Below, in pieces: positions 46,150 to 54,156 of a DNA stretch of 64,000 bases. The translations under genes were made by a program, and so were the position numbers. Within the stretch, counting starts at the first letter, position 1. The number at the start of each line of letters is the position of its first letter. The DNA lies in NCBI GenBank assembly GCA_038745585.1, contig JBCDLH010000003.1, forward strand, positions 62,001 to 126,000. Direction: 5' to 3'. The notes under the pieces were generated by a model. That model had not been told where the DNA came from, ran no database searches, and was given only the letters and a program-made list of their open reading frames with translations. Source of the stretch: HLUCCA09 sp038745585. GTDB taxonomy: Bacteria > Pseudomonadota > Alphaproteobacteria > Rhodobacterales > Rhodobacteraceae.

Positions 46150-46626
46150 ATGCGGCTTGGGGCGATGGCGTGCGCTTTGGCGCTCGTGGCGGGGCAGGCG
46201 CTCGCCGATCTCGAAGAAGCGCGCGACCTGATGGAGGCGGGCCGCTTTGAGGCGGCGCGCGAAGCGCTCTGGCCCGCTGCGCGCTCGGGCAATGCCGAAG
46301 CCGAAGAGCTGATCGGCGTGATGTACGCGCTTGGCCTTGGCGTCCCGCAAGACGATGTGCGCGCGTTCGAATGGTATCTGCGCTCTGCGATGAAGGGGCA
46401 TGCCGGGGCACAATCGGGCGTCGGCTGGTATTACGAGATCGGCCGCGGCCTGCCCGCGCCGGACCTCGTGCGCGCTTATCTCTGGTACGGGCTCAGCGAG
46501 ATCGGGGGCGATCCGGACGCCAAGATCAGCCTCGAAGAGGTGCAAAAGAAAATGACGCCGGATGAGATCAAGCATGCCAACACCCTGATCGACGATTACA
46601 GGGTCTGGATGTACCCGTTCAGATAA
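46150..46626 (+). CDS. exported Sel1-repeat protein
   Basis: A 158-residue protein with a signal peptide (MACALALVAGQALA) and two to three SEL1-like TPR repeats (GNAEAEELIGVMYALGLGVP, then AFEWYLRSAMKGHAGAQSG). Such proteins are periplasmic scaffolds. GGAGAGG lies directly before the first ATG; a second ATG at MACALAL five codons later may be the real start. Its 5' end abuts or overlaps the divergent peroxidase, which suggests a shared, compact promoter. Confidence 0.8.
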   Translation: MRLGAMACALALVAGQALADLEEARDLMEAGRFEAAREALWPAARSGNAEAEELIGVMYALGLGVPQDDVRAFEWYLRSAMKGHAGAQSGVGWYYEIGRGLPAPDLVRAYLWYGLSEIGGDPDAKISLEEVQKKMTPDEIKHANTLIDDYRVWMYPFR

Positions 46627-46771
46627 CCGGCGCCTAGGCCAGACCGTCGTGGGATCTTCCGTTTGAAGCTCCCTTCCTTTTCTATCTGCGCCATCCATCA
46701 AAAATTGACAAAAGCCCATACGCTCATGATCTTTGAACGGGGATCAGACCAATTTTCATGGAGTGTTCACC

Positions 46772-47209
46772 ATGACAAAAGAGCCCAAGAAAAAAAATAA
46801 CGCAAAGCCCGTCGACAAGAAGAAAATCGAGAAAGCGGCCTGGTCGATCAGCCCTGATGCCGAAGCGCAGCTGAAGAAGCAGGAGTTTGACGCCAAGACG
46901 ATTGATCAGGCCATAAGGCCCTATCGTCTCTCGATGGTTCAGATGACGAAGATGCTGGACAAGGAATTTCCAGAGCCAGACCCAATGTGGGATGACGTGA
47001 AACCGTTCCTCGAGCGGGAAGCGAGCAAAGCTTGGAAGCCTTTCAAGATCAAGCTATCGAAGGATTTTGAGTTTCCGGCCAAGCCGTCTTGCTCGGTGAA
47101 GATATCGAAGTACGGCGTGTCTGGGCAGCTCAAGTTCGCGTGTGATGAGAAAACACGAACGCTGACTGTGAAACCCTACGGAAAGCTGACCTTCTCCGGA
47201 CCGTTTTGA
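46772..47209 (+). CDS. lysine-rich hypothetical protein of lower G+C
   Basis: A 145-residue cytosolic protein I do not recognise. It is rich in lysine at the N-terminus (KEPKKKNNAKPVDKKKIEKA), followed by a helical part and a beta-rich end (CSVKISKYGVSGQLKFACDE). Codon use includes many AAA/AAG and AT-ending codons and the G+C content is visibly below its neighbours, which suggests recent acquisition. GGAG lies 9 bases before the ATG, and TTGACA (46705-46710) could be a -35 element. No mobile element is adjacent. Confidence 0.65.
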   Translation: MTKEPKKKNNAKPVDKKKIEKAAWSISPDAEAQLKKQEFDAKTIDQAIRPYRLSMVQMTKMLDKEFPEPDPMWDDVKPFLEREASKAWKPFKIKLSKDFEFPAKPSCSVKISKYGVSGQLKFACDEKTRTLTVKPYGKLTFSGPF

Positions 47210-47291
47210 GTGGCGCGGGCGCACCGGCTCGTTGTGTCTGAGACTATCCACGCACCGCGGCGGCGCGCTCTCCGCGGCATGTTGTAAGAGC

Positions 47292-47319
47292 AGGCGGCGC
47301 AAGGACCTGAACCGCCTGT
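47292..47319. terminator. hairpin downstream of the TRAP operon
   Basis: CAGGCGG-N14-CCGCCTG lies between the ends of the hypothetical gene and dctP. There is no strong T-run, so termination is tentative. Confidence 0.3.
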
Positions 47320-47346
47320 TCCGTGATCAGTGATCGACTAGGATCA

Positions 47347-48408
47347 TCAGTTCAGCTCAGCCTCGTAGGTCTCCGCGATCTCGGCCTCCACGGCCGCCAC
47401 GGCGTCGCGCATGGCGGTCAGGATCTCTTCGCCGCCATCGACGTTGGAGGTGAACCAATCGTAGACCGGGGCCGCGGCTTCGGCGAAGGCGGCTTTTTCT
47501 TCGGGCGAGGGGACGTAAATGTCGCCGCCGCCCGCCACGAAATCCTCGTAGGCCTGGATCGACTTGCGCTTTGGCGAAGCGAAGGTTGCCTGTTGGAGCT
47601 GGTAGAACCCGTCGACGATGACGCGGCGAAGGCTTTCATCCATCGACATGAACACCTCGTTGTTCATGAACCAGAGCGCGCCCATGTAGGAGTGCCCGTC
47701 GAGCGTGAGGTATTGCAGGCCCGCATCGGGGAATTTCATCCCCATGATGTCGGTGATGCCGTTCGCGGTTCCTTCGACGACGCCGGTTTGGAGCGAGGTA
47801 AAGAGCTCGGGCCACGGGATCGGCGTCGCGGATGCACCCATCGCCTGCACCAGCTCGACAGGCAGGTCGGCGACCACGGTGCGCATTTTGAGCCCCTCCA
47901 TATCGGACGGCGATGTCACCCGGCGCTCGGTATTGGCAAAGTTGCGCCAGCCGCCGGTATTGCCCACCGTCATAAGCCGGATCGCGCCGCCCGAGAGCTC
48001 CAGCGTCTTGTCCTGCATTGCACGCACCAGCGGCGAGCCGTTGGCGAGCACCGCCTCGGCGACACGGTCATCCGACATCAGGTAGGGCAGGTCGAGCACC
48101 TGCACGAACGGAAAGATGCCGGAGGCGCCGCCCGACGTGGAGATGTAGATGTCGATCTGCCCCTCCGCTACGCCCTGCAGGCATTCGGCGCCATTCGAGC
48201 AGAGCTGGGTCCCGATGAAGAGCTCGACGGCGATGGCGCCGTTTGACGCCGCCTCGACATAGTTCTTGAAGACGACGAGCCCGTCATAGTCTTCGTCGTT
48301 CTCGTTGGAATTGGCCGTGGCGCGCAGCGTAAAATCCTGAGCATTCGCCACCACGGGCGCGGCCAGCAGCGTCGCTGCCAGCATCGCTCCGGTCAGTTTC
48401 TTCAGCAT
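47347..48408 (-). CDS. TRAP transporter substrate-binding protein (DctP type)
   Basis: Periplasmic solute receptor of 353 residues, last gene of a six-gene leftward operon. It has a signal peptide (MLKKLTGAMLAATLLAAPVV, cleaved near NAQ) and DctP blocks VELFIGTQLCSNGAECLQGV, FVQVLDLPYLMSDDRVAEA and GMKFPDAGLQYLTLDGHSYM. DctP proteins usually bind organic acids through an arginine; MEGLKMRTVVADLP is the equivalent position. In this context the ligand may be sulfoquinovose or a sulfoquinovosyl glycerol, but that is inference. GGGAGGT lies before the ATG. Confidence 0.93.
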   Translation of the reverse strand: MLKKLTGAMLAATLLAAPVVANAQDFTLRATANSNENDEDYDGLVVFKNYVEAASNGAIAVELFIGTQLCSNGAECLQGVAEGQIDIYISTSGGASGIFPFVQVLDLPYLMSDDRVAEAVLANGSPLVRAMQDKTLELSGGAIRLMTVGNTGGWRNFANTERRVTSPSDMEGLKMRTVVADLPVELVQAMGASATPIPWPELFTSLQTGVVEGTANGITDIMGMKFPDAGLQYLTLDGHSYMGALWFMNNEVFMSMDESLRRVIVDGFYQLQQATFASPKRKSIQAYEDFVAGGGDIYVPSPEEKAAFAEAAAPVYDWFTSNVDGGEEILTAMRDAVAAVEAEIAETYEAELN

Positions 48409-48444
48409 GTCATACCTCCCATTGGTATTGGTCTTGATGTTGGA

Positions 48445-49965
48445 TCAGGGTGTGACGAACCCGGTCAGCGTGGGGATCGTCATGGAGATGGCGGGCACAA
48501 ACGTAATCAAGAAGATCACGGCCACATGAACGAGCAGAAACGGCAAGATCGCCTTGGAGATCGTCTCGACCCGCTCGCCAGAGACGGAACTCGCCACGAA
48601 TAAGACAAGCCCCATCGGCGGGGTTGCAAGCCCCACGGTCAGGTTCACCGACATGATTATGGCGAAGTGGATCGGATGGACCCCAAGCTCGACAAAGATC
48701 GGCCCGAGGATCGGGCCGAGGATGATGATCGCCGGGCCTGCATCGAGGAACATGCCCACGATAAAAAGAAGGATGTTGATCAGAAACAGCAGCACCAGCG
48801 GGTTCTCCGAGAGCGCTAGGATGAACTCCGCCAGGATCTGCGGCGCCATGGAGAGTGCGACAACCGTCTTGAAACTGACCGCCGCGCCGACCAAAAGCAG
48901 CACGGTCGCCGAGGCCATCGCCGAGCGCGAGAGGACCGGGCCGAGATCAGCGATCTTCATTGAGCGCAGCACAAAGAACGACACGAAGAGCGCATAGGCG
49001 ACCGCGATGGCGGAGGCCTCGGTCGGCGTGAAGATGCCGACGAGGATGCCGCCCAGGATCAGGATCGGTGTTTGTAGCGGGGCGACGGCCTTTTTGCAGA
49101 CGATGCGGAAATCGTGATCGACCTGTCTGCGATAGGCCATCAGCGCGAGATGCACCGCGACAAGGCTGACGGCAAAGGTCGTCCACCCGATCCAGGCAGC
49201 GGGCGCAACGGTGGTGCCATCTTCTAGCACCGCTTCGGCGTTGATCCCTGTGATCCCGTTGAAGATGAGATAGAGCAGACCGCCCAAATTGGCGCGTAGC
49301 AGGACGAACGACACCCAGTATTCGACCGGGCTGATATCCTGCCCAGTATGGACGATCCGCTCGGCCTTGGGCAGGTCGTAACGGTCGGCCAGGAGCCGCA
49401 CCATCAGCATCAGCCCTACGCCCACGAGGATGCCCGGGATGATGCCCGCGAGAAACAGCGCGGCGACCGACTCGCCCATCACATAGGCGTAGATGATCAT
49501 GATCCCCGACGGCGGGATGATCGGCCCGATAACGGATGATGCCGCCGTGATCGCCGCCGCAAAGCGCCGCGAATAGCCGTTCTTCTCCATCGCCGGGATG
49601 AGCGTCGAGCCAAGGGCCGAGGTGTCGGCCACCGCCGAGCCCGAAAGGCCCGCGAACAGGATCGACGACAGGATGTTGACGTGCGCGAGCCCGCCGCGCA
49701 GATGCCCCATAAAGGCCTGGGAGAACTCGACGAGCCGCGTCGTGATCCCGCCCTTGTTCATGATCTCGCCCGCGAGCATGAAGAACGGGAGCGCCATCAG
49801 CGGAAAGCTGTCCATCCCGTTGTAAAGGTTGCGATAAAGGAGCGTCACGTCGCGCGCCTGCCCTTCGACGAGCAACAGCGCACCGGGCGCGAAGAGGAGC
49901 GCAAAAAAGACCGGCAGACCGATCATCAGAAAGACGAGAAAGAGCGGGAGGAACCAGATCAGCAT
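48445..49965 (-). CDS. TRAP transporter large permease (DctM type)
   Basis: Twelve-plus-helix Na+-coupled permease of 506 residues. Family marks are FALLFAPGALLLVEG near the start, ALPFFMLAGEIMNKGGIT, GSAVADTSALGSTLIPAM, SSVIGPIIPPSGIMIIYAYV and FLDAGPAIIILGPILGPIF. It is about 80 residues longer than usual DctM proteins, with an insertion near 215-290 containing extra hydrophobic helices (SFVLLRANLGGLLYLIFNGI, TFAVSLVAVHLALMAY). It begins one base after the small permease stop. Confidence 0.94.
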   Translation of the reverse strand: MLIWFLPLFLVFLMIGLPVFFALLFAPGALLLVEGQARDVTLLYRNLYNGMDSFPLMALPFFMLAGEIMNKGGITTRLVEFSQAFMGHLRGGLAHVNILSSILFAGLSGSAVADTSALGSTLIPAMEKNGYSRRFAAAITAASSVIGPIIPPSGIMIIYAYVMGESVAALFLAGIIPGILVGVGLMLMVRLLADRYDLPKAERIVHTGQDISPVEYWVSFVLLRANLGGLLYLIFNGITGINAEAVLEDGTTVAPAAWIGWTTFAVSLVAVHLALMAYRRQVDHDFRIVCKKAVAPLQTPILILGGILVGIFTPTEASAIAVAYALFVSFFVLRSMKIADLGPVLSRSAMASATVLLLVGAAVSFKTVVALSMAPQILAEFILALSENPLVLLFLINILLFIVGMFLDAGPAIIILGPILGPIFVELGVHPIHFAIIMSVNLTVGLATPPMGLVLFVASSVSGERVETISKAILPFLLVHVAVIFLITFVPAISMTIPTLTGFVTP

Positions 49966-49966
49966 G

Positions 49967-50557
49967 TCATTCGGCTTCCGGCAGATCCGTCACCGGGAGC
50001 GCGGGGAGCTGGCCCGATCCACCGAGCATCGTCGCGATCTGGCGCAGGATGAGTTCGACACTGACCAGGATCAAAAGGGAGATACCAACCAGGAGCGAGG
50101 CCATCATCCAAGAGCGCGGCACGCGGTACCATTCGTCGAACGCAAACGACATCGGCACATAGAGCGACGCGGTGGCGAAGCGCCCGCCAAAGCCTGTGAC
50201 CTCCGACCAGCCGATTTGTGCGGCATAGACAAGGACCATGAGCGAGAGCGCGAGGAGGAAGAGCGTGAGCCCCGCGGCGACGCGCACTGGTAAGGCGCGC
50301 TCCAGCATGTCGATGGCGACAAAGCCACCCCGGCGATAGGCCATCGGCGCGATCAGACCGGTCATCCAAAGCATCATGAAGCGGGCGGCCTCATCGGGCC
50401 AGGGCAGCGCGGCGTTCAGCACGTAGCGGAAAAAGACCTGCGCAAGGATCACTGCCACCATGATCGCCAGCGCGCCCACCGCGAAAGCCCGTCCGATGCG
50501 CAACAGCACATCGTTGATGGCCTTGAGGACCATGATCGGCCCCACCAATACGCCCAT
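49967..50557 (-). CDS. TRAP transporter small permease (DctQ type)
   Basis: Four-helix membrane protein of 196 residues that partners DctM. Helices are VGALAIMVAVILAQVFFRYV, MMLWMTGLIAPMAYRRGGFV, LTLFLLALSLMVLVYAAQIG and MASLLVGISLLILVSVELIL. GGAGGGGAGGAG lies before the ATG. It connects the catabolic enzymes to the importer in a single transcript. Confidence 0.92.
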   Translation of the reverse strand: MGVLVGPIMVLKAINDVLLRIGRAFAVGALAIMVAVILAQVFFRYVLNAALPWPDEAARFMMLWMTGLIAPMAYRRGGFVAIDMLERALPVRVAAGLTLFLLALSLMVLVYAAQIGWSEVTGFGGRFATASLYVPMSFAFDEWYRVPRSWMMASLLVGISLLILVSVELILRQIATMLGGSGQLPALPVTDLPEAE

Positions 50558-50641
50558 CGGCGCTCCTCCCCTCCTCGGGCACCCGTTCGCGCCCCGGGCT
50601 CGGGCCGGTTTGTCCAGCCTCGCGCCGCTGAGTGTTGCGGC

Positions 50642-51196
50642 TTAGCCGCCGGTCGTAAAGTCCCGTTCGGCAAAGGTGCCGTAGGCGCCGCCCCAAAAGA
50701 GCAGTGGCGCAGAGGGCGTGTGGCAGGCCCGTTCCACGCGGCCCAAAACGATGGTGTGATCCCCCGCCCCATGGGCAGCATGGTGCACACAGTCAAAGCG
50801 CGTGACGCTACCGGGCAGGGCCGGCGCGCCGTTCTCGCCGGCCTCCCAGGCGACATGGCTGAAATCGCGACCGTCTTTGGCGAAGGCGAAAGCGAGCTTG
50901 AGCTGCGCCTTGCTGAGCACGTGGATCGAGAAATGCTTAGCCGCCACGAACGCGTCGTGCCGCGAGGATGTGATGGCGGGCGACCAGAGCACGAGCGGCG
51001 GGTCGAGCGAGACCGAGGAAAAGCTGTTGGCGGTCATTGCGAGCGGGGCGCTCGCATCCATGCAGGTGACGATTGTGACCCCCGTGCCAAAGCTGCCGAG
51101 CGCCGTACGATAGGCACGGGCGGTCTCGGGACTTGGGCAAAAGGTCTCGATCTCCAAGGGGTCGCTCCCGTTCAGCGCTGCTCCTCCGTCTGGCAT
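50642..51196 (-). CDS. flavin reductase (SmoA-like)
   Basis: NAD(P)H:FMN reductase of 184 residues supplying reduced flavin to the monooxygenase two genes upstream. The family blocks YRTALGSFGTGVTIVTCMD, PLAMTANSFSSVSLDPPLVLW and FSIHVLSKAQLKLAFAF are typical, with C-terminal HTIVLGRVERACHTPSAPLL. GGAGG is placed before the ATG. Position third after the SsuD-type monooxygenase and the aldo/keto reductase corresponds to SmoA of the sulfoquinovose monooxygenase pathway. Confidence 0.9.
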   Translation of the reverse strand: MPDGGAALNGSDPLEIETFCPSPETARAYRTALGSFGTGVTIVTCMDASAPLAMTANSFSSVSLDPPLVLWSPAITSSRHDAFVAAKHFSIHVLSKAQLKLAFAFAKDGRDFSHVAWEAGENGAPALPGSVTRFDCVHHAAHGAGDHTIVLGRVERACHTPSAPLLFWGGAYGTFAERDFTTGG

Positions 51197-51211
51197 AGTG
51201 CATGCGCCTCC

Positions 51212-52117
51212 TCAGGCCACTTCGCGGCCGAGCGCCGCGGTGTAAAGCAAAAACCAGGTCTGCCGGTCCATCTCGACCTTCAGCGCGTCCGAAAGGGCGG
51301 CAATGCGGCTCAGCGTATTGGTGCCGAGGACGGGCAAGATGCGCGCCGGGTGCGCAAGCAGCCAGGCGACGGCGACCGCCGCCGTGTCGACGCCCTGTGC
51401 TTCGGCCACCCGGCGAAGCTCGGCGTTCAGCGCCTCATGCCCGCCACCCATCAGCGCGCCCCCCGCGAGCGGAGACCATGCCATCGGCGGCACGCCCAGT
51501 CGCTGGAGATGCGCGATCTGTCCGTCGGTGAAGGGCGTGTGGTGCGCGAGGCTGATCTCGATCTGGTTGGTGACGAGCGTGTTCTCCATCGCCGATTGGA
51601 GAAGCTCCCAATCGTAGGGCAGAAAGTTCGACACGCCGATGGCACGGACCTTGCCGGAGGCAACGGCCCTGTCGAGCGCGGCTCCTGTCTCGTGGTGGTC
51701 CATGAATGGGTCGGGGCGGTGAAGGAGCAAAAGGTCGATCCGCTCGACCGACATCTCCTTTAAAGACAATTCGATGCTCTTCTCGATATGCGGGGCGGAG
51801 GTGTCGTAATATTTGACCGGCGCCTCCGCATAGCGCCCCGCCGGCGCGACGATGTCGCATTTTGTGACGATCTCGACCTTGTCCTTCAGCGCGGGTGCAG
51901 CCTTAAACGCGGCGCCAAGCAGGGCCTCGGCGGTGTATCCGCCATAGATATCCGCTTGATCGAGCGTTGTAATTCCCTGTTCGAGACAGGCTTCGACCTT
52001 CGCCTGGACATGCGCGGGCGAGGTGTCGGCGTCGTCGCCGAGCCGCCACATCCCGTAGACGATGCGGGAAAAGGACAGGCCCTCCGAGATCTCCACGCGC
52101 TCTATCGCGTTGCCCAT
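51212..52117 (-). CDS. aldo/keto reductase (SmoB-like 6-oxo-glucose reductase candidate)
   Basis: NADPH-dependent (alpha/beta)8 aldo/keto reductase of 301 residues. The catalytic tetrad is readable as Asp53 and Tyr58 (TLDQADIYGGY), Lys86 (EIVTKCD) and His133 (LLLLHRPDPF). The cofactor end is AVAWLLAHPARILPVLGTNT. In the sulfo-SMO pathway the equivalent enzyme reduces 6-oxo-glucose, the product of oxidative desulfonation, to glucose. Its ATG overlaps the stop of the monooxygenase gene (ATGA). The substrate is inferred from the gene set, not from sequence alone. Confidence 0.9.
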   Translation of the reverse strand: MGNAIERVEISEGLSFSRIVYGMWRLGDDADTSPAHVQAKVEACLEQGITTLDQADIYGGYTAEALLGAAFKAAPALKDKVEIVTKCDIVAPAGRYAEAPVKYYDTSAPHIEKSIELSLKEMSVERIDLLLLHRPDPFMDHHETGAALDRAVASGKVRAIGVSNFLPYDWELLQSAMENTLVTNQIEISLAHHTPFTDGQIAHLQRLGVPPMAWSPLAGGALMGGGHEALNAELRRVAEAQGVDTAAVAVAWLLAHPARILPVLGTNTLSRIAALSDALKVEMDRQTWFLLYTAALGREVA

Positions 52118-53271
52118 CAGACCCGTTCCCCCACGCCGAGTGGCGTTTTCGGCGTCTCGGCCGGCACCCGGCCATAGGCCTGGGGCAGGGACACCGTCTT
52201 CATGTTCGGTAAGATCCGTTCGCCCGCATGGCGACACTCGTCCAGATGCGGATAACCGGAAAAGATGAATGCCCGAATGCCGAGCTTCATATAGGTTTCA
52301 ATGCGCGACATTACTTGATCGGTCGATCCCACGAGTGCGGCGCCGCAGCCGGAGCGTGCGCGGCCAATGCCAGTCCAAAGCGTCGGCTCGACATAGCCGT
52401 ACTTGTCCGCAAGTTCCCGCGCCCGGGCTTGGTGCGACACGCCGAGCGAGCCTGCATCATGCGCGCGCTCTCGGATGAGTTGGCCGTATTCGTCGTCAAG
52501 CTTGCTGACGAGGTGCTCGGCATAGTCCTTGGCCTCGGCTTCGGTGTCGCGCACGATCATGTGCACGCGGAGGCCGTAATCCAGCGTTCGCCCAAAGGTA
52601 TCAGCGACTTCATGAACGGCTTTCATGCGTTGCCTGAGCATTTCCTCGGGTTCAGGCCACATCAGGTAGACGTCGCAATGCTGGCCGCAGAGCTCTAACG
52701 CGGAGGGTGAGTAACCGCCGAAATACAAAAGCGGTCCACCGGCCTGGTAGGGCCGCGCAGGCTCTGTCCAAACGTCCTGAAAATCATATACTTGGCCACT
52801 GTAATTAATCTTGTCTTGGGTCCAGGCCTGTTTCAAGATCTCGACCACTTCGCGCGACCGCTGATAGCGATAGGCGCTCTCGGCCACCTCACCGGGAAAA
52901 TCAGACGAGATCACGTTCAGCGTCAGCCGTCCCTCGAGCATGTGATCGAGCGTGGCGACGGTGCGGGCGAGCATGATCGGTTGCATCTCGCCACAGCGAA
53001 TCGCTGCCAGCATATTGATCCGTTCCGTGATCGGCGCGCAGCCGGCAACAAAGGACAGCGTGTCCTGACCCACCTGGTAGGAGGAGGGGCAGAGGATATT
53101 GCGAAATCCCTGCGCTTCGGCCTCCTTCAAGATCGCCGAGCAATGTGCCCAGGACGAGCGCAGGTCGCCCTCAGGCACGCCGAGGTATCGGTAATCGTCA
53201 GAGCAAAGGGCCGCGAACCAGGACACTTCGGCAGCGTCGAGATCGGCGGAGGTGACGGGGACGACGGTCAT
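52117..53271 (-). CDS. FMNH2-dependent SsuD-type monooxygenase (SmoC-like sulfoquinovose monooxygenase candidate)
   Basis: Luciferase-like two-component monooxygenase of 384 residues, closest in motif to alkanesulfonate monooxygenase SsuD. Matching blocks are LPSSYQVGQDTLSFVAGCAP-type text near 60-80, Arg235/His237 in LRVHMIVRDTEAEAKD, LVGSTDQVMSRIETYMKLGI and the C-terminal FSGYPHLDECRHAGE. It would insert oxygen at the carbon carrying sulfonate and release sulfite. With a flavin reductase and an aldo/keto reductase downstream, it corresponds to SmoC. First gene of the operon; the ATG MTVVPV is chosen, with a TTG 48 bases upstream as an alternative. Other sulfonates remain possible substrates. 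Confidence 0.88.
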   Translation of the reverse strand: MTVVPVTSADLDAAEVSWFAALCSDDYRYLGVPEGDLRSSWAHCSAILKEAEAQGFRNILCPSSYQVGQDTLSFVAGCAPITERINMLAAIRCGEMQPIMLARTVATLDHMLEGRLTLNVISSDFPGEVAESAYRYQRSREVVEILKQAWTQDKINYSGQVYDFQDVWTEPARPYQAGGPLLYFGGYSPSALELCGQHCDVYLMWPEPEEMLRQRMKAVHEVADTFGRTLDYGLRVHMIVRDTEAEAKDYAEHLVSKLDDEYGQLIRERAHDAGSLGVSHQARARELADKYGYVEPTLWTGIGRARSGCGAALVGSTDQVMSRIETYMKLGIRAFIFSGYPHLDECRHAGERILPNMKTVSLPQAYGRVPAETPKTPLGVGERV

Positions 53272-53327
53272 CAAACTGCCCAGGCTTTCATCATTTCGCC
53301 CCTTGCGTAGCACCCGCAATCATGTAG

Positions 53328-53344
53328 ATCAATGCTGTATCAAT
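53328..53344. promoter_or_regulatory. direct repeat in the divergent sulfonate promoter
   Basis: ATCAAT-N5-ATCAAT places two identical hexamers 11 bp apart, one helical turn, in the 104-bp region between the monooxygenase operon and the GntR gene. It is the best operator candidate for the adjacent GntR/UTRA regulator. Confidence 0.4.
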
Positions 53345-53375
53345 TCATGCATCCGGCGGACCCGCCGTGGCACCT

Positions 53376-54149
53376 ATGCCCCGATTTCCCGATGGCCTGA
53401 TGTCCCTCAGCGATCCTCTTGCACCCCCAACACCCGACGCCACCGCGGCGGCAGAGCATGCCACAAGCGTGCCGCTTTACGCCGCTGTCGCGCGCACGCT
53501 CACGCGGGAGATCATGTTGGGCCGCTTGCCTGAGGGCACGCGGATGCCGCCCGAGCGTGAGATGGCCGCGGAGATGGGTGTCGCCGTTGGTACGCTCCGC
53601 CGCGCGCTGGCCGAACTGACCGCGGAGGGACTGATCGAGCGCCGGCAGGGTTCGGGCAACTACGTACGGGCGGGGACGACGCTCTCGGGCATTTATTCGT
53701 TCTTTCGGCTCGAAAAGCTGGAGGGCGGCGGCGTGCCCTCCGCCGAGATCCTGTCGCTCACCCGCGCCGCCAAGCCCCAAGGTCCGCACTTTGGCACGAG
53801 CCCCGAAGCGCAACGCCTGCGCCGGCTGCGCCTCCTCGACGGGACGCCCGCCGCCATCGAAGAGATCTGGATCGATGCGGCGCGCGTGCCCGATCTCTCG
53901 CCGGCGATGCTCAAAGCACCACTCTATCACGCGCTCCGCACCGGTCCCGGTCTCTGGATCACCTCCGCCGAGGACCGCGTAAGCCTGGCCCCCGTGCCCG
54001 ATTGGAGACCGCCGGCGTTTGTTCCAGCGCCAGGCACCGTCGCGCCGTTCGTTCAGCGGATCGGGCGGGCGCAGGACGGCGCCCCGGTCGAGTATTCCCG
54101 GACTTGGATCGATGCCGGCCGCGCGGTCTATGTCCAACGCATCACATGA
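53376..54149 (+). CDS. GntR family regulator with UTRA domain (SmoD-like role)
   Basis: HutC-subfamily regulator of about 257 residues. The winged helix is LYAAVARTLTREIMLGRLPE through EREMAAEMGVAVGTLRRALAEL to GLIERRQGSGNYV. The UTRA effector domain (from about residue 95) shows IEEIWIDAARVPDLSP and PVEYSRTWIDAGRAVYVQRI. Such domains bind sugars or sugar phosphates, here probably sulfoquinovose or a derivative. Divergent from the monooxygenase operon, so it likely controls both directions. Three in-frame starts (GTG 53367, ATG 53376, ATG 53400) cannot be separated by ribosome sites. Confidence 0.88.
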   Translation: MPRFPDGLMSLSDPLAPPTPDATAAAEHATSVPLYAAVARTLTREIMLGRLPEGTRMPPEREMAAEMGVAVGTLRRALAELTAEGLIERRQGSGNYVRAGTTLSGIYSFFRLEKLEGGGVPSAEILSLTRAAKPQGPHFGTSPEAQRLRRLRLLDGTPAAIEEIWIDAARVPDLSPAMLKAPLYHALRTGPGLWITSAEDRVSLAPVPDWRPPAFVPAPGTVAPFVQRIGRAQDGAPVEYSRTWIDAGRAVYVQRIT

Positions 54150-54156
54150 GGATCTG

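Noticed and set aside
52117..53271. Alkanesulfonate (ssu) or dimethylsulfide (dmo) monooxygenase operon
   Set aside because: Motifs are SsuD-like, but the aldo/keto reductase, UTRA regulator and sugar-type Gfo/Idh neighbour favour a sulfosugar; the alternatives are kept only as a caveat.
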